A DNA stretch of 64,000 bases from Acidobacteriota bacterium (GTDB lineage: Bacteria > Acidobacteriota > Terriglobia > UBA7540), in contig SCRD01000018.1 in the NCBI GenBank assembly GCA_004298155.1, forward strand, positions 186,001-250,000. Direction: 5' to 3'. Shown here piece by piece: positions 9,948 through 17,453 of this stretch. The notes below the pieces were generated by a model. The model had not been told where the DNA came from. It searched no databases and was given only the letters and a program-made list of their open reading frames with translations. The position numbers were made by a program, and so were the translations under genes. Position 1 is the stretch's first letter, and each line of letters starts with the position of its first letter.

Positions 9948-11063
9948 CTAGGTCTCCTCCGTGTGCGCCGGGGCGCGGGCAGGCCCGGGGCGGGCCTTCT
10001 GCGCAATCCAGCCGGCCAGAATTATGAGGAGGATAATGGCCCCGATTCCGAAGATAGCTGAAAGGATATAACCGAAGGCCGCGCTGCGCACAAACGGCGG
10101 AGAATAGTCGGGGAAAGGCGCGGTCCACAGGCTGGAAAGACGTTCGAGGCCACTTGGGGCCGCAGCCGGCGGGACGACATTTTTTGAGGCCGCTGCCATT
10201 TGTTGCCTCGCAGCAGGGTCCACAAAGTCGCGAACACTCCATTCGCCCCACGCTTTTCCTGCCGCCAGCAGGCCCAGCGGCGTCAACACCATCAGCAGCC
10301 CGACGGCGGTCCACAGCGGCCTTGCGGCCCTCCAACCGCTGATGGGCGCTGTCAGCCGCGCGCCCCCGGGCGGCAGCGGAAGACCGGGTGCCGTGAATCG
10401 GAGCAGCTCGGGATTCGCACGTTGCAGGTAAGCCACCACGCCGCCCGTAACCACCAGTTCCGCCAGACCAGCAAAAGTAAGGTGCCCGATCATAATGGCC
10501 GGGATCGCAATTCCCAGCGGGTAGGGTGCGTATAGGGGTGCACCCGTGGCGCTCTTGAAGAAATAGGGCTGAAGTCCCAGTTCCAGGGCGGCGCATAGGG
10601 CCGCTCCATTGATGGCCAGATAGCCGCCCAGGGCAGCCGCCACGACGCGCCGTGATGATGTGATGGGAGACCGGCCCGCTCCTGCGCGATAAACCAGCCA
10701 GGCCACAAGCGATCCTACGATGGCCATGTTGAAACAGTTGGCACCCAGGGCCGTAACGCCGCCGTCGCCAAAAAAGAAAGCCTGTATGAAAAGCGCCGTT
10801 GAGATGCCCAGAATAGAGGCCCACGGACCCAGTACAATACTGGCGATCGCAACGCCCAGCGGGTGTGCTGTTGTGCCGCCCGGGATGGGAATATTGAACA
10901 TCATGATCACGAAGGAAAACGCTGCAAAGACGGAAACCATCGGCACCAGACGCGTCAGCAGAAGCTTGCGCGTCTTTCGCAGGGCCACGTACCAGAACGG
11001 CGCTGCGCCGGCGTATAGCGCCGCACATGTGGTTGGGCTGAGATATCCGTCCGGGATATGCAT
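9948..11063 (-). CDS. cbiM: Nickel/cobalt ECF transporter substrate-binding subunit, fused M and N domains
   Basis: The metal-specificity (S) subunit. The protein begins MHIPDGYLSP, the diagnostic CbiM/NikM N-terminus whose His2 ligates the metal. Several membrane spans follow to about residue 220. Then comes a periplasmic segment and one more span with PSGLERLSSLW, recognisable as the NikN/CbiN PDGLE-type domain, so M and N are fused in one 371-aa chain. It is the first gene of a compact three-gene operon (gaps of 2 bp, then a 4-bp overlap). No cobalamin biosynthesis, urease or hydrogenase genes are nearby to show how the metal is used. Confidence 0.9.
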   Translation of the reverse strand: MHIPDGYLSPTTCAALYAGAAPFWYVALRKTRKLLLTRLVPMVSVFAAFSFVIMMFNIPIPGGTTAHPLGVAIASIVLGPWASILGISTALFIQAFFFGDGGVTALGANCFNMAIVGSLVAWLVYRAGAGRSPITSSRRVVAAALGGYLAINGAALCAALELGLQPYFFKSATGAPLYAPYPLGIAIPAIMIGHLTFAGLAELVVTGGVVAYLQRANPELLRFTAPGLPLPPGGARLTAPISGWRAARPLWTAVGLLMVLTPLGLLAAGKAWGEWSVRDFVDPAARQQMAAASKNVVPPAAAPSGLERLSSLWTAPFPDYSPPFVRSAAFGYILSAIFGIGAIILLIILAGWIAQKARPGPARAPAHTEET

Positions 11064-11104
11064 CGACTTATTATCGTGCAGAGGGTCTAAAACCGCGAAG
11101 TCTA

Positions 11105-11129
11105 ATTATAGTTCGAATTGAAGATCGAA
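11105..11129 (-). promoter_or_regulatory. Candidate promoter and operator of the Ni/Co transporter operon
   Basis: Read on the minus strand, a perfect TATAAT (11110 to 11105) lies about 40 nt upstream of the cbiM start. Next to it is an inverted repeat, TTCGA (11112-11116) and TCGAA (11125-11129), where a -35 box would be expected; no good -35 is seen. This would suit a metal-responsive regulator, but it does not match the known NikR operator. Inference only. Confidence 0.3.
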
Positions 11130-11259
11130 TCGTGATGTGAGCGGCCTGGAAGACTGCGGTCTATCTGGAGCATATCGTCTCCACCTGCAGGAACACCATG
11201 AACAGTGTGCGGCAAGCCGGCGGCGCCCCGAAACTCTGCGAAGAGTTTGAACATATCTT

Positions 11260-11287
11260 TTGCACTTTGGTGCAGGTGCGGTACACT
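11260..11287 (+). promoter_or_regulatory. Candidate promoter of the ROK kinase with internal inverted repeat
   Basis: TTGCAC (11260-11265), a 16-bp spacer and TACACT (11282-11287) lie about 40 nt before the kinase ATG. The -35 overlaps the inverted repeat TGCAC (11261-11265) / GTGCA (11270-11274), a possible operator. Confidence 0.4.
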
Positions 11288-11327
11288 TTTCGCGCAGGGT
11301 CAGGAAGATCAGCGTAAAGGCGGAACG

Positions 11328-12308
11328 ATGACAGAAACCGGCGTTTGCTATGTGGGAGTTGATCTGGGCGGCACGAGCCTGAGGGCGCTCGTTGCTGACG
11401 ATGCATACAAAACTCTGGGTGTGAAGAAAATCCGGACGCCCGTCACCGGCGGGCCGGCACGGCTGATTCATCGGATTGCAACTCTGGTGGAGAGCACGCT
11501 CAAGGAGGCGGGAATCACCCGGTCTCGGGTGCGGGCGGTGAGCGTGGGCGCTCCGGGGCCGATTGACCGCTCCCGCGGCATTGTGGAAGAGGCGCCGAAC
11601 CTGGGCTGGAAGCGTGTTCCGCTGCGCGCGGAGCTTCGCCAGATGCTGCGTGTCCCGGTTTTTGTGGAGAATGACGTCAACGTGGGCCTGGTGGGCGAGC
11701 ACGTGCTGGGTGCGGGGCGCGGGGCGAAGAATGTAGTAGGCATTTTTGTCGGCACAGGGATCGGTGGCGCGCTGATCCTGGACGGCAAGCTTTATGAAGG
11801 CAGCCGCGGAGGCGCGGGAGAGATTGGCCACACCGTTCTGATGGTTAACGGCCCGCTCTGTGGATGCGGACGGAGAGGCTGCGCGGAGGCGCTGGCAAGC
11901 CGCACGGCCATGGAACGTGATGTGCGCGCGGCGATCAAGAACGGGCGGAAGAGCAGCGTTCTGAAGATCATGAAGAAAAAAAACAAGGAGCGCATGACCA
12001 GCAGCATCATTGTTGCGGCCTTGAAGAAGAACGACCTGGTGATGAACGAAGTGCTACAACGCGCGCAATTCCATCTGGGAATTCTGGCCTCGAATGCCGT
12101 GAACCTGCTCGACCCGGAATGCGTGGTGTTCGGCGGCGGCATCGTCGAGAGATTGAAGGAAGCGTACGTCGGTCCGATTCGGGAAACGGCCTATCAGTAC
12201 TTTCTGCGGCCAGAGGACCGCGGCCGGGTAAGGATCGTGCCGGGCAAACTGGGCGATAATGCTGGAGTGTTGGGCGCCATCGTTTTGGCAAAACAGCGGC
12301 TGTTGTGA
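11328..12308 (+). CDS. ROK-family sugar kinase (glucokinase-like)
   Basis: A cytoplasmic ATP-dependent hexose kinase of 326 aa. It has the phosphate-binding GVDLGGTSLRA near the N-terminus, the sugar-binding/catalytic ENDVNVGLVGEH, the ATP site GTGIGGALI, the hexose contact EIGHT and the zinc motif CGCGRRGCAE, all hallmarks of ROK kinases. The ATG at 11328 is preceded by AAAGGCGG; the longer open frame from 11205 lacks a ribosome site and adds non-conserved residues. Residues about 200-225 form a Lys/Arg-rich insertion (MKKKNKERM). Glucose is a reasonable substrate, but N-acetylglucosamine or another hexose is equally possible, given the GH20-type enzyme elsewhere in the window. Confidence 0.9.
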   Translation: MTETGVCYVGVDLGGTSLRALVADDAYKTLGVKKIRTPVTGGPARLIHRIATLVESTLKEAGITRSRVRAVSVGAPGPIDRSRGIVEEAPNLGWKRVPLRAELRQMLRVPVFVENDVNVGLVGEHVLGAGRGAKNVVGIFVGTGIGGALILDGKLYEGSRGGAGEIGHTVLMVNGPLCGCGRRGCAEALASRTAMERDVRAAIKNGRKSSVLKIMKKKNKERMTSSIIVAALKKNDLVMNEVLQRAQFHLGILASNAVNLLDPECVVFGGGIVERLKEAYVGPIRETAYQYFLRPEDRGRVRIVPGKLGDNAGVLGAIVLAKQRLL

Positions 12309-12475
12309 AAGGCGGCTGGCGGCGAAGCCGGAGGATGAAAGAACATAAGGCAGGGCGCGCGATTTCGCTTCTCGCTTCCTCCCCGGTGACTCTTCATATT
12401 GCGCCGGTCACAGCGCGCCTGCATGGGATTCCCAGAGGTGCGGCTCTTCATTTCTTGCATGCGGCAGCAGTCGGG

Positions 12476-13858
12476 CTAGAGTGATCCCCTCAACACAAAG
12501 TAAGTTGAGTGTCGCCAGTGTGCGGCGATGGATTCCTCCGGCTGCTGCGTGACAATAACTTGGAAACATTCCGTCTGCACGGATGAATCCGATAAAAAGC
12601 GGTTAAGAGAAACAGCAGGCCCCGGGTCGGGCTCAATGAGAGCCAGTCTTTCGAGCGCGGCATAAAGGATCTGGCCCGCGGGAGACATTAATGTTTCAAA
12701 GCCGGTTGTGGCAAAGCTGATTGTGGCTCCTGTCTCGTAGAAGTACCAGGCCAGGCACGCGCAGAGAGTGACGGAATTTTCGAAGCTTTCAACCGTCTCC
12801 TCGCGGGTGTCAGGGACCCACGGATCAAACACCAGCCGCAGGCGCCGATCGTCTTCGCGGGTGAATTCCCGGACCTTTAGTTTCCCTGCCTTTGCCGTAG
12901 CTTTCCAGTCAACGTGGCGGGCGGAGTCGCTTTGCTGGTAGTTGCGGATGGCGTAGAGGTCGTGGCTGCGCCCTTTCAGGTAACTATCCTGTTCACTTCC
13001 GAGCTGTGGGAGGATCTCGAAAAATTTTTCAGTGGGCTGAACGCTCGGCAACACCAGCACCTCGCGGCCACAGGGAATGGTGCGCGTCTTGCGAATAAAC
13101 CCAAAGGGGAAGCGTGTGCTGACACGGAAGCTCCCCTGCGTATAGCGGCCTCGCTTTGGAAAAGTGAGCATCACGTCCGGGTTGGCAGAAGAGCGGCGGC
13201 GAAGGTAGGGAATATAAACGTCCTGGTTGAGAATGGCCGGTGGAGTCGCCCGAGGCTGACTTCGGCGTTTTGGCCGGAGATCAGCGCGGCCGGAAACCGT
13301 GACGGAGAACGTCGGGAGAAACCGCTTCTGGTTTTCCACCCGCAGCCGGGCCAAAACAGCCTGCCCGGCAAATACGCGATCGGGGAGGGTGAGGTCCAGC
13401 TTTAGACCCTGAAGGGCAATTCTGGACATCACTCCCGAAGCCAGTATTCCGGCAAGCAGGCAGGAGAGGATAATGAACAGAAGGTTGTTTCCCGTGTTCA
13501 ACGCTGCCGCCGTAATGACCAGGATCATTCCCAGGTAAACAGCGCCTTCGCGCGTGAATTTGTACTCCAGCCCGGCCATCCAGTGCTGGAGTGCTGTGCG
13601 CCGCGCAAGACCTGGAACAACGCGCAAGGCGACAAGCGCCGTAAGCAGCAGGGAAAAGGCCGCCACAACCGCCGCCGGCTTGTACTGCCCGGACTGGCTG
13701 AGGCCGGTCGCGTATAAGGCCAGGAATAGCGCCAGCGCGAGTCCGAGAAGCGCTACAAAAAACCGTCGCCAGGCCGCGCGGTCGATCGCTGGGAGCCAGC
13801 TCCGCGCTACCGCATGGGGACCATTCACAAACCTGCCGGACTTGACATCAAAGCCCAT
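12476..13858 (-). CDS. DUF58 domain membrane protein
   Basis: A 460-aa protein with two hydrophobic hairpins (about residues 34-80 and 107-145), a beta-rich extracytoplasmic-like segment and the DUF58 core YAIRNYQQSDSARHVDWK (residues 302-319), followed by a VWA-like C-terminal region. DUF58 proteins usually work with MoxR ATPases. The matching MoxR gene lies 2 kb away on the same strand, upstream rather than adjacent. I chose the ATG at 13858 because AGGTGA sits 7 nt before it; the open frame continues upstream to 14140 but reads non-conserved sequence into the divergent promoter region. Role inferred from family: chaperone-linked assembly of membrane or periplasmic complexes. Confidence 0.85.
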   Translation of the reverse strand: MGFDVKSGRFVNGPHAVARSWLPAIDRAAWRRFFVALLGLALALFLALYATGLSQSGQYKPAAVVAAFSLLLTALVALRVVPGLARRTALQHWMAGLEYKFTREGAVYLGMILVITAAALNTGNNLLFIILSCLLAGILASGVMSRIALQGLKLDLTLPDRVFAGQAVLARLRVENQKRFLPTFSVTVSGRADLRPKRRSQPRATPPAILNQDVYIPYLRRRSSANPDVMLTFPKRGRYTQGSFRVSTRFPFGFIRKTRTIPCGREVLVLPSVQPTEKFFEILPQLGSEQDSYLKGRSHDLYAIRNYQQSDSARHVDWKATAKAGKLKVREFTREDDRRLRLVFDPWVPDTREETVESFENSVTLCACLAWYFYETGATISFATTGFETLMSPAGQILYAALERLALIEPDPGPAVSLNRFLSDSSVQTECFQVIVTQQPEESIAAHWRHSTYFVLRGSL

Positions 13859-14061
13859 CAAATCACCTGTAATTATTCTACGGCACAATCCAGCCTCATC
13901 TTGAATGGCCGGCCTGGACGGTCTATGTTCGTGACATTTTAACCATTTGTTTAAATTCGAGGCATGGCGTGAAACACTGCGGCTGCTTTGTGCGTCTAAC
14001 AAGCTGTGTGGTGAGAAGCGAGGTAATGGGGCGATCACCACAGAAAGCGAGGAAAAAAGCC

Positions 14062-14862
14062 ATGACCAGGGAAGGAGCGTATAATTCAAAACTCGTTCAG
14101 AAAGCATTCTCAATTGGAAGTTGTCTCGCGTTGATTTCACTGTTGTTCCTGTTCACGCCGGCAACCGTCCGCGCGGATGTGGGGCCGTCAAGCGCTGAAA
14201 TCGCCGCGGGCGTCCAGGGGCGCATGTACAATGCCGGCATTTTCAAGCACGGTGAGGTGAATGTGCAGGTAAGCAACGGAGTTGCGACCCTGACGGGCGC
14301 CGTGGACAGTTACGGCCAGGAACTGCGTGCGGTCCGCGCCGCCCGGCGCCAGCGGGGCGTGACCGGCGTGGTGGACAACATTCGGGTGAGCGCCGAGGAC
14401 GCCAGTCCACAACAGATTCTGGAGAAGGCGCGGCACCAGGTGCTCCTTTATCCGTACTACACGATATTTGACAACATCACCCTGTCGATGGAGGGGAGCC
14501 AGTTGACCGTGGCTGGCCAGGTTACGCAGCCTTACAAGAAGTCCGATCTCGGCAACGTCCTCGCCGACATTCTGGGTGTAACAAAGCTGAGGAACGATAT
14601 TCAGGTGTTGCCAACTTCATCGTTTGACGACCATATCCGGCTGGCGATTGCGCGGCGAATTTACGGCGATCCGGGCTTCTTCAACTATGGAAATCAGGCC
14701 AACCCGTCCATCCACATTGTTGTCGACAATGGGAATGTGGTCCTCGAAGGAGTCGTTAACAGCAATGTTGATCGGCAGAAGGCCGAGATCGATGCGCGCT
14801 TTGCGACCACCTATTTCGGGCTGAAAAATAATTTGCGCATCGCATCGCAAAAATCTGCGTAA
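14062..14862 (+). CDS. Periplasmic protein with three BON domains
   Basis: A 266-aa protein with an N-terminal signal (basic start, hydrophobic SCLALISLLFLFTPATVRA). Three consecutive BON-type units follow: about residues 38-100 (VQVSNGVATLTGAVDSYGQ), 105-175 (LSMEGSQLTVAGQV) and 180-262 (IHIVVDNGNVVLEGVVNS). BON domains bind phospholipid and are found in OsmY-like stress proteins and secretins. The ATG at 14062 has GAGG about 10 nt upstream; an in-frame ATG at 14026 is possible but has worse spacing. It is divergent from the DUF58 gene and followed by a strong terminator, so it is probably monocistronic. Confidence 0.85.
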   Translation: MTREGAYNSKLVQKAFSIGSCLALISLLFLFTPATVRADVGPSSAEIAAGVQGRMYNAGIFKHGEVNVQVSNGVATLTGAVDSYGQELRAVRAARRQRGVTGVVDNIRVSAEDASPQQILEKARHQVLLYPYYTIFDNITLSMEGSQLTVAGQVTQPYKKSDLGNVLADILGVTKLRNDIQVLPTSSFDDHIRLAIARRIYGDPGFFNYGNQANPSIHIVVDNGNVVLEGVVNSNVDRQKAEIDARFATTYFGLKNNLRIASQKSA

Positions 14863-14871
14863 CTCTTTGCC

Positions 14872-14907
14872 AACCTGTGGCGGGCATCGTTCCGCCGCGG
14901 GTTTTTT
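14872..14907 (+). terminator. Rho-independent terminator after the BON-domain gene
   Basis: A 12-bp stem, AACCTGTGGCGG (14872-14883) with CCGCCGCGGGTT (14892-14903), contains two G-U pairs and an 8-nt loop, and runs into a T tract ending at 14907. It starts 10 bp after the stop codon. Confidence 0.88.
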
Positions 14908-14965
14908 CTCTGCGGCACTCTGTTGACATAGGCGGATGCGGCGCTGGCCTGGCCAGCCCTGATGA

Positions 14966-14995
14966 TTGACAGACTGCCGCTGGGCGTACTAATGT
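14966..14995 (+). promoter_or_regulatory. Candidate promoter giving a leaderless transcript
   Basis: A perfect TTGACA (14966-14971), an 18-bp spacer and TAATGT (14990-14995) end 7 nt before the ATG at 15003. Transcription would start at or next to the A of that ATG. Confidence 0.4.
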
Positions 14996-15002
14996 TGTAT
15001 GC

Positions 15003-15221
15003 ATGCCATCTAAAGACGATAGTAAGCAGTTAGCTCAAATTGTGAGATTGGACCAGGTGGATTCACTCCAGGTGCTTTCATCCAAGACCGGCATTCCCTC
15101 GGAAAAGCTGGCCGGGCGTTGGCTGTCAAGTTCGCAAGGGGACGCCCATCGCGCTTCCGGCAAAAAGCTGAAGCCGTTCACTCCTCCCAAGGGGACGGTT
15201 CCGCACTCCACGAGTTCCTGA
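15003..15221 (+). CDS. Small hypothetical protein, weak ribbon-helix-helix resemblance
   Basis: A 72-aa ORF not overlapped by any better gene, with a consensus -35 and a plausible -10 directly upstream (leaderless start). The segment QVDSLQVLSSKTGIPSEKLA resembles the helix A-turn-helix B pattern of CopG/RHH proteins (Leu at the first helix, Thr-Gly-Ile turn). The C-terminal third is basic and low in hydrophobic residues. No toxin-like partner is adjacent; the next gene is a DUF1648 membrane protein 90 bp downstream. It may be a small DNA-binding protein or a chance ORF. Confidence 0.35.
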   Translation: MPSKDDSKQLAQIVRLDQVDSLQVLSSKTGIPSEKLAGRWLSSSQGDAHRASGKKLKPFTPPKGTVPHSTSS

Positions 15222-15310
15222 ACCGCTTTTTTCACGAAAGTTGCGAGCCGCGTCGTTCGGATTCCCGCCTTGGCGTTGCTGTGTGTACAATGGCTGCCGG
15301 AGGCGCTCCG

Positions 15311-15802
15311 ATGCCGAAACTTGCTGCCGCCGCGCTCGCGCTCTATTCTGCATTCCTGATCGATACAAGCCTTCCCAATTTGCCCTCGCGAATTTCAACA
15401 CATTTCAATATGGCGGGCGAGCCGGATGGCTGGGGCTCGCCGCATGCGTTGTGGCTTATGCTCGGCTTGCAGGTGCTGCTGGCTGTTCTCATGTTTTCCA
15501 TCCCGTTCCTGGGGCGCCGGTTTCCCGCATCCGTGCATTTTGGCACAGCAAATCTCGGCGACTTCACACCCGAACAGCGTGACCGCGTCTGGCCTTTACT
15601 CGACCGGATGGCGGGATGGATGGGTGTTGCCACCAGCCTCTTTTTTGTCTACGTCATTCGCGAGGTCATCCACGCGGCAAGCTCCTCCCGTCCGCGATTT
15701 CGTGTCGGCTGGGTTGCTGCCCTCTTCGTGGGCGCCATGGCGGGCATTTCAATCCATTACGTGCGGCGTATCAATCGGGTGGTCCGGGGGAGTGGGCACT
15801 GA
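15311..15802 (+). CDS. DUF1648 domain membrane protein
   Basis: A 163-aa protein with four hydrophobic spans. The first two flank the DUF1648 signature (LPSRISTHFNMAGEPDGWGS, about residues 24-43), as in SdpI-like and regulator-associated membrane proteins. The ATG at 15311 is chosen because GGAGG lies 7 nt before it; the open frame begins further upstream but lacks a ribosome site there. It ends 73 bp before the convergent moxR stop. Function unknown; DUF1648 proteins are sometimes immunity or signal-transducing membrane proteins. Confidence 0.8.
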   Translation: MPKLAAAALALYSAFLIDTSLPNLPSRISTHFNMAGEPDGWGSPHALWLMLGLQVLLAVLMFSIPFLGRRFPASVHFGTANLGDFTPEQRDRVWPLLDRMAGWMGVATSLFFVYVIREVIHAASSSRPRFRVGWVAALFVGAMAGISIHYVRRINRVVRGSGH

Positions 15803-15875
15803 GGGTTTCCAGGCGTGAATGTGCCGGTAACGTTGGGCAGATTGACAGCGCCGGCCGCGGAATTTGCGGCGAAGC

Positions 15876-16847
15876 CTACAACGGCACCGGAACGCTCTCC
15901 ACAATTTCCCTTAAAATCGTTTCCGCCTGGCTTGAGCGCTTCAATGTGGAAGCGTAGTTGGAACTCACCACCGCGCGGTGGGCAAAAACCGGAAGCACCA
16001 GACGCTTGAAGTCGTCCGGGATGCAGTAATTCCGCCCTTCCACAAGCGCCAGGGCCTGCGCAGCCCGGTAGAGCATCATCGAGCCCCGGGGGCTCACCCC
16101 CAGGGCCAGGTCCGGATGCTGCCGCGTCTTTTCCACGATGGCCAGAAGGTATTGGATGAGCGCGTCGTCAACGCTTACCCGCCGCACCGCCTGTTGAACT
16201 TCCACGACCTCTCCAGCCGTCATGCTGGGCTGGATCTTCGAGATCGGGTCAGCCAGGGCGGAGTTCTTCAGAATCTCCTTTTCGCTTTCCGCCGGAGGAT
16301 ATCCGATTCGCAGCCGCATGAGGAAGCGGTCAAGCTGGGATTCCGGAAGAGGGTAGGTCCCATGATGCTCCACAGGATTCTGCGTGGCCACCACCATGAA
16401 AGGCTGCAACAACGGATAGGTATGGTTGTCAACAGTCACCTGGAATTCGTTCATAGCCTCGAGCAGCGCGCTCTGCGTCCTGGGCGTGGTCCGATTGATC
16501 TCATCAGCGAGAACGACGTTGGCAAAGACGGGACCGGGCCGGAACTCGAAGCGTTCAGTCTGCTGGTTGTAGATGCTGATGCCGAGCACGTCCGAAGGCA
16601 GCATGTCAGACGTGAACTGGATGCGCTGGAATGAGCAGTCAAACGACCGCGCCAGCGAATGCGCCAGCGTGGTCTTGCCAACGCCGGGAACATCCTCTAT
16701 CAGCAGGTGCCCGCGGGCAAACAGCGCGACGAGGGCAAGCTGGACCACTTCATTTTTTCCGCGAATAACGCTCTGAACAGACTCCCGCACGCGGCGGAGC
16801 AGTTCGGTTGATTCAGTAACTGTTGGATTGGCCGGCGTCTTTTCCAT
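15876..16847 (-). CDS. MoxR-family AAA+ ATPase
   Basis: A cytoplasmic AAA+ chaperone ATPase of 323 aa. Visible are Walker A EDVPGVGKTT (residues 51-60), Walker B VVLADEI (111-117), sensor 1 in ATQNPVE (Asn157), and the C-terminal lid with SPRGSMMLYRAAQALA. Length and motif order fit MoxR. These ATPases act with DUF58/VWA proteins to mature or insert partner complexes; the likely partner is the DUF58 gene at 12.5-13.9 kb, separated by three plus-strand genes. No clear Shine-Dalgarno precedes the ATG. Confidence 0.92.
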   Translation of the reverse strand: MEKTPANPTVTESTELLRRVRESVQSVIRGKNEVVQLALVALFARGHLLIEDVPGVGKTTLAHSLARSFDCSFQRIQFTSDMLPSDVLGISIYNQQTERFEFRPGPVFANVVLADEINRTTPRTQSALLEAMNEFQVTVDNHTYPLLQPFMVVATQNPVEHHGTYPLPESQLDRFLMRLRIGYPPAESEKEILKNSALADPISKIQPSMTAGEVVEVQQAVRRVSVDDALIQYLLAIVEKTRQHPDLALGVSPRGSMMLYRAAQALALVEGRNYCIPDDFKRLVLPVFAHRAVVSSNYASTLKRSSQAETILREIVESVPVPL

Positions 16848-17260
16848 ATCGTCTGGAGGCCGTTGATGGGCGGGACGCTTGTCCCATCATCATGCAAGCG
16901 CCATGCCGCGGAGGGCGGGGGCCCGGGTGGGGAATCGTCTGCCCGATTGTCCTGCCGCCAACAGCAGGTCCCGTTGCTTTTGCGTCTCCATCACAGAACA
17001 CTTCGGCCGGCGCCGCCTGGTTCTTGAGAAAATCCGCATATCGAAGGGCATAGTGGAAGTCTACACCGCACCTGACCCGCCGGCCATAAAACGCAAAGCG
17101 CGGCGTAAATTGCTACCCGCAGGTCAGCAGGACGCCGGAAAAGTTTTTTGTGGGAAACTCTCACGGCGAGTCTGCGCGCGGTGTGCAGGCGGGGAGCTTC
17201 TGCCCTTCTAAGAGGCCGCGCTAGACCAGGGCGGTGAAATCTGCTATTTTGAATAACCAC
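16848..17260. other. Intergenic region between moxR and tRNA-Val
   Basis: 413 bp of GC-rich sequence with several overlapping short frames but none with a family motif or ribosome site. It presumably holds the moxR promoter (minus strand) and the tRNA promoter (plus strand). I see no convincing repeat or RNA. Confidence 0.5.
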
Positions 17261-17335
17261 GGGCGATTAACTCAGCGGTAGAGTGCCACCTTCACACGGT
17301 GGAAGCCACAGGTTCGAGTCCTGTATCGCCCACCA
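17261..17335 (+). tRNA. tRNA-Val (anticodon CAC)
   Basis: A complete cloverleaf. Acceptor GGGCGAT pairs with ATCGCCC, the D-stem is ACTC/GAGT, the anticodon stem CCACC/GGTGG holds the 7-nt loop TTCACAC (anticodon CAC), and the T-stem ACAGG/CCTGT holds TTCGAGT. The gene encodes its own CCA end. Confidence 0.95.
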
Positions 17336-17453
17336 TTTTCAGCCTTTAAGGAATGAATGATTCAGGCCAGTCTTCGGGCAGCGCCCGAGTGCACAGGTCC
17401 GAGTCGGTCACCAGTCCGATTTGCCCAAATGTAGCTGGGGCGAGGAGCGTCGA

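Noticed and set aside
9946-11028. N-terminal extension of the cbiQ frame to a 634-aa protein
   Set aside because: The extra part runs in another frame through the cbiM gene, is Arg/Gly-rich without membrane pattern, and the real cbiQ start at 9945 fits the operon spacing.
11064-11327. Cobalamin or Ni/Co riboswitch upstream of the ECF transporter
   Set aside because: The leader is only about 40 nt from the -10 candidate and I see no B12-box-like or NiCo-type conserved segments.
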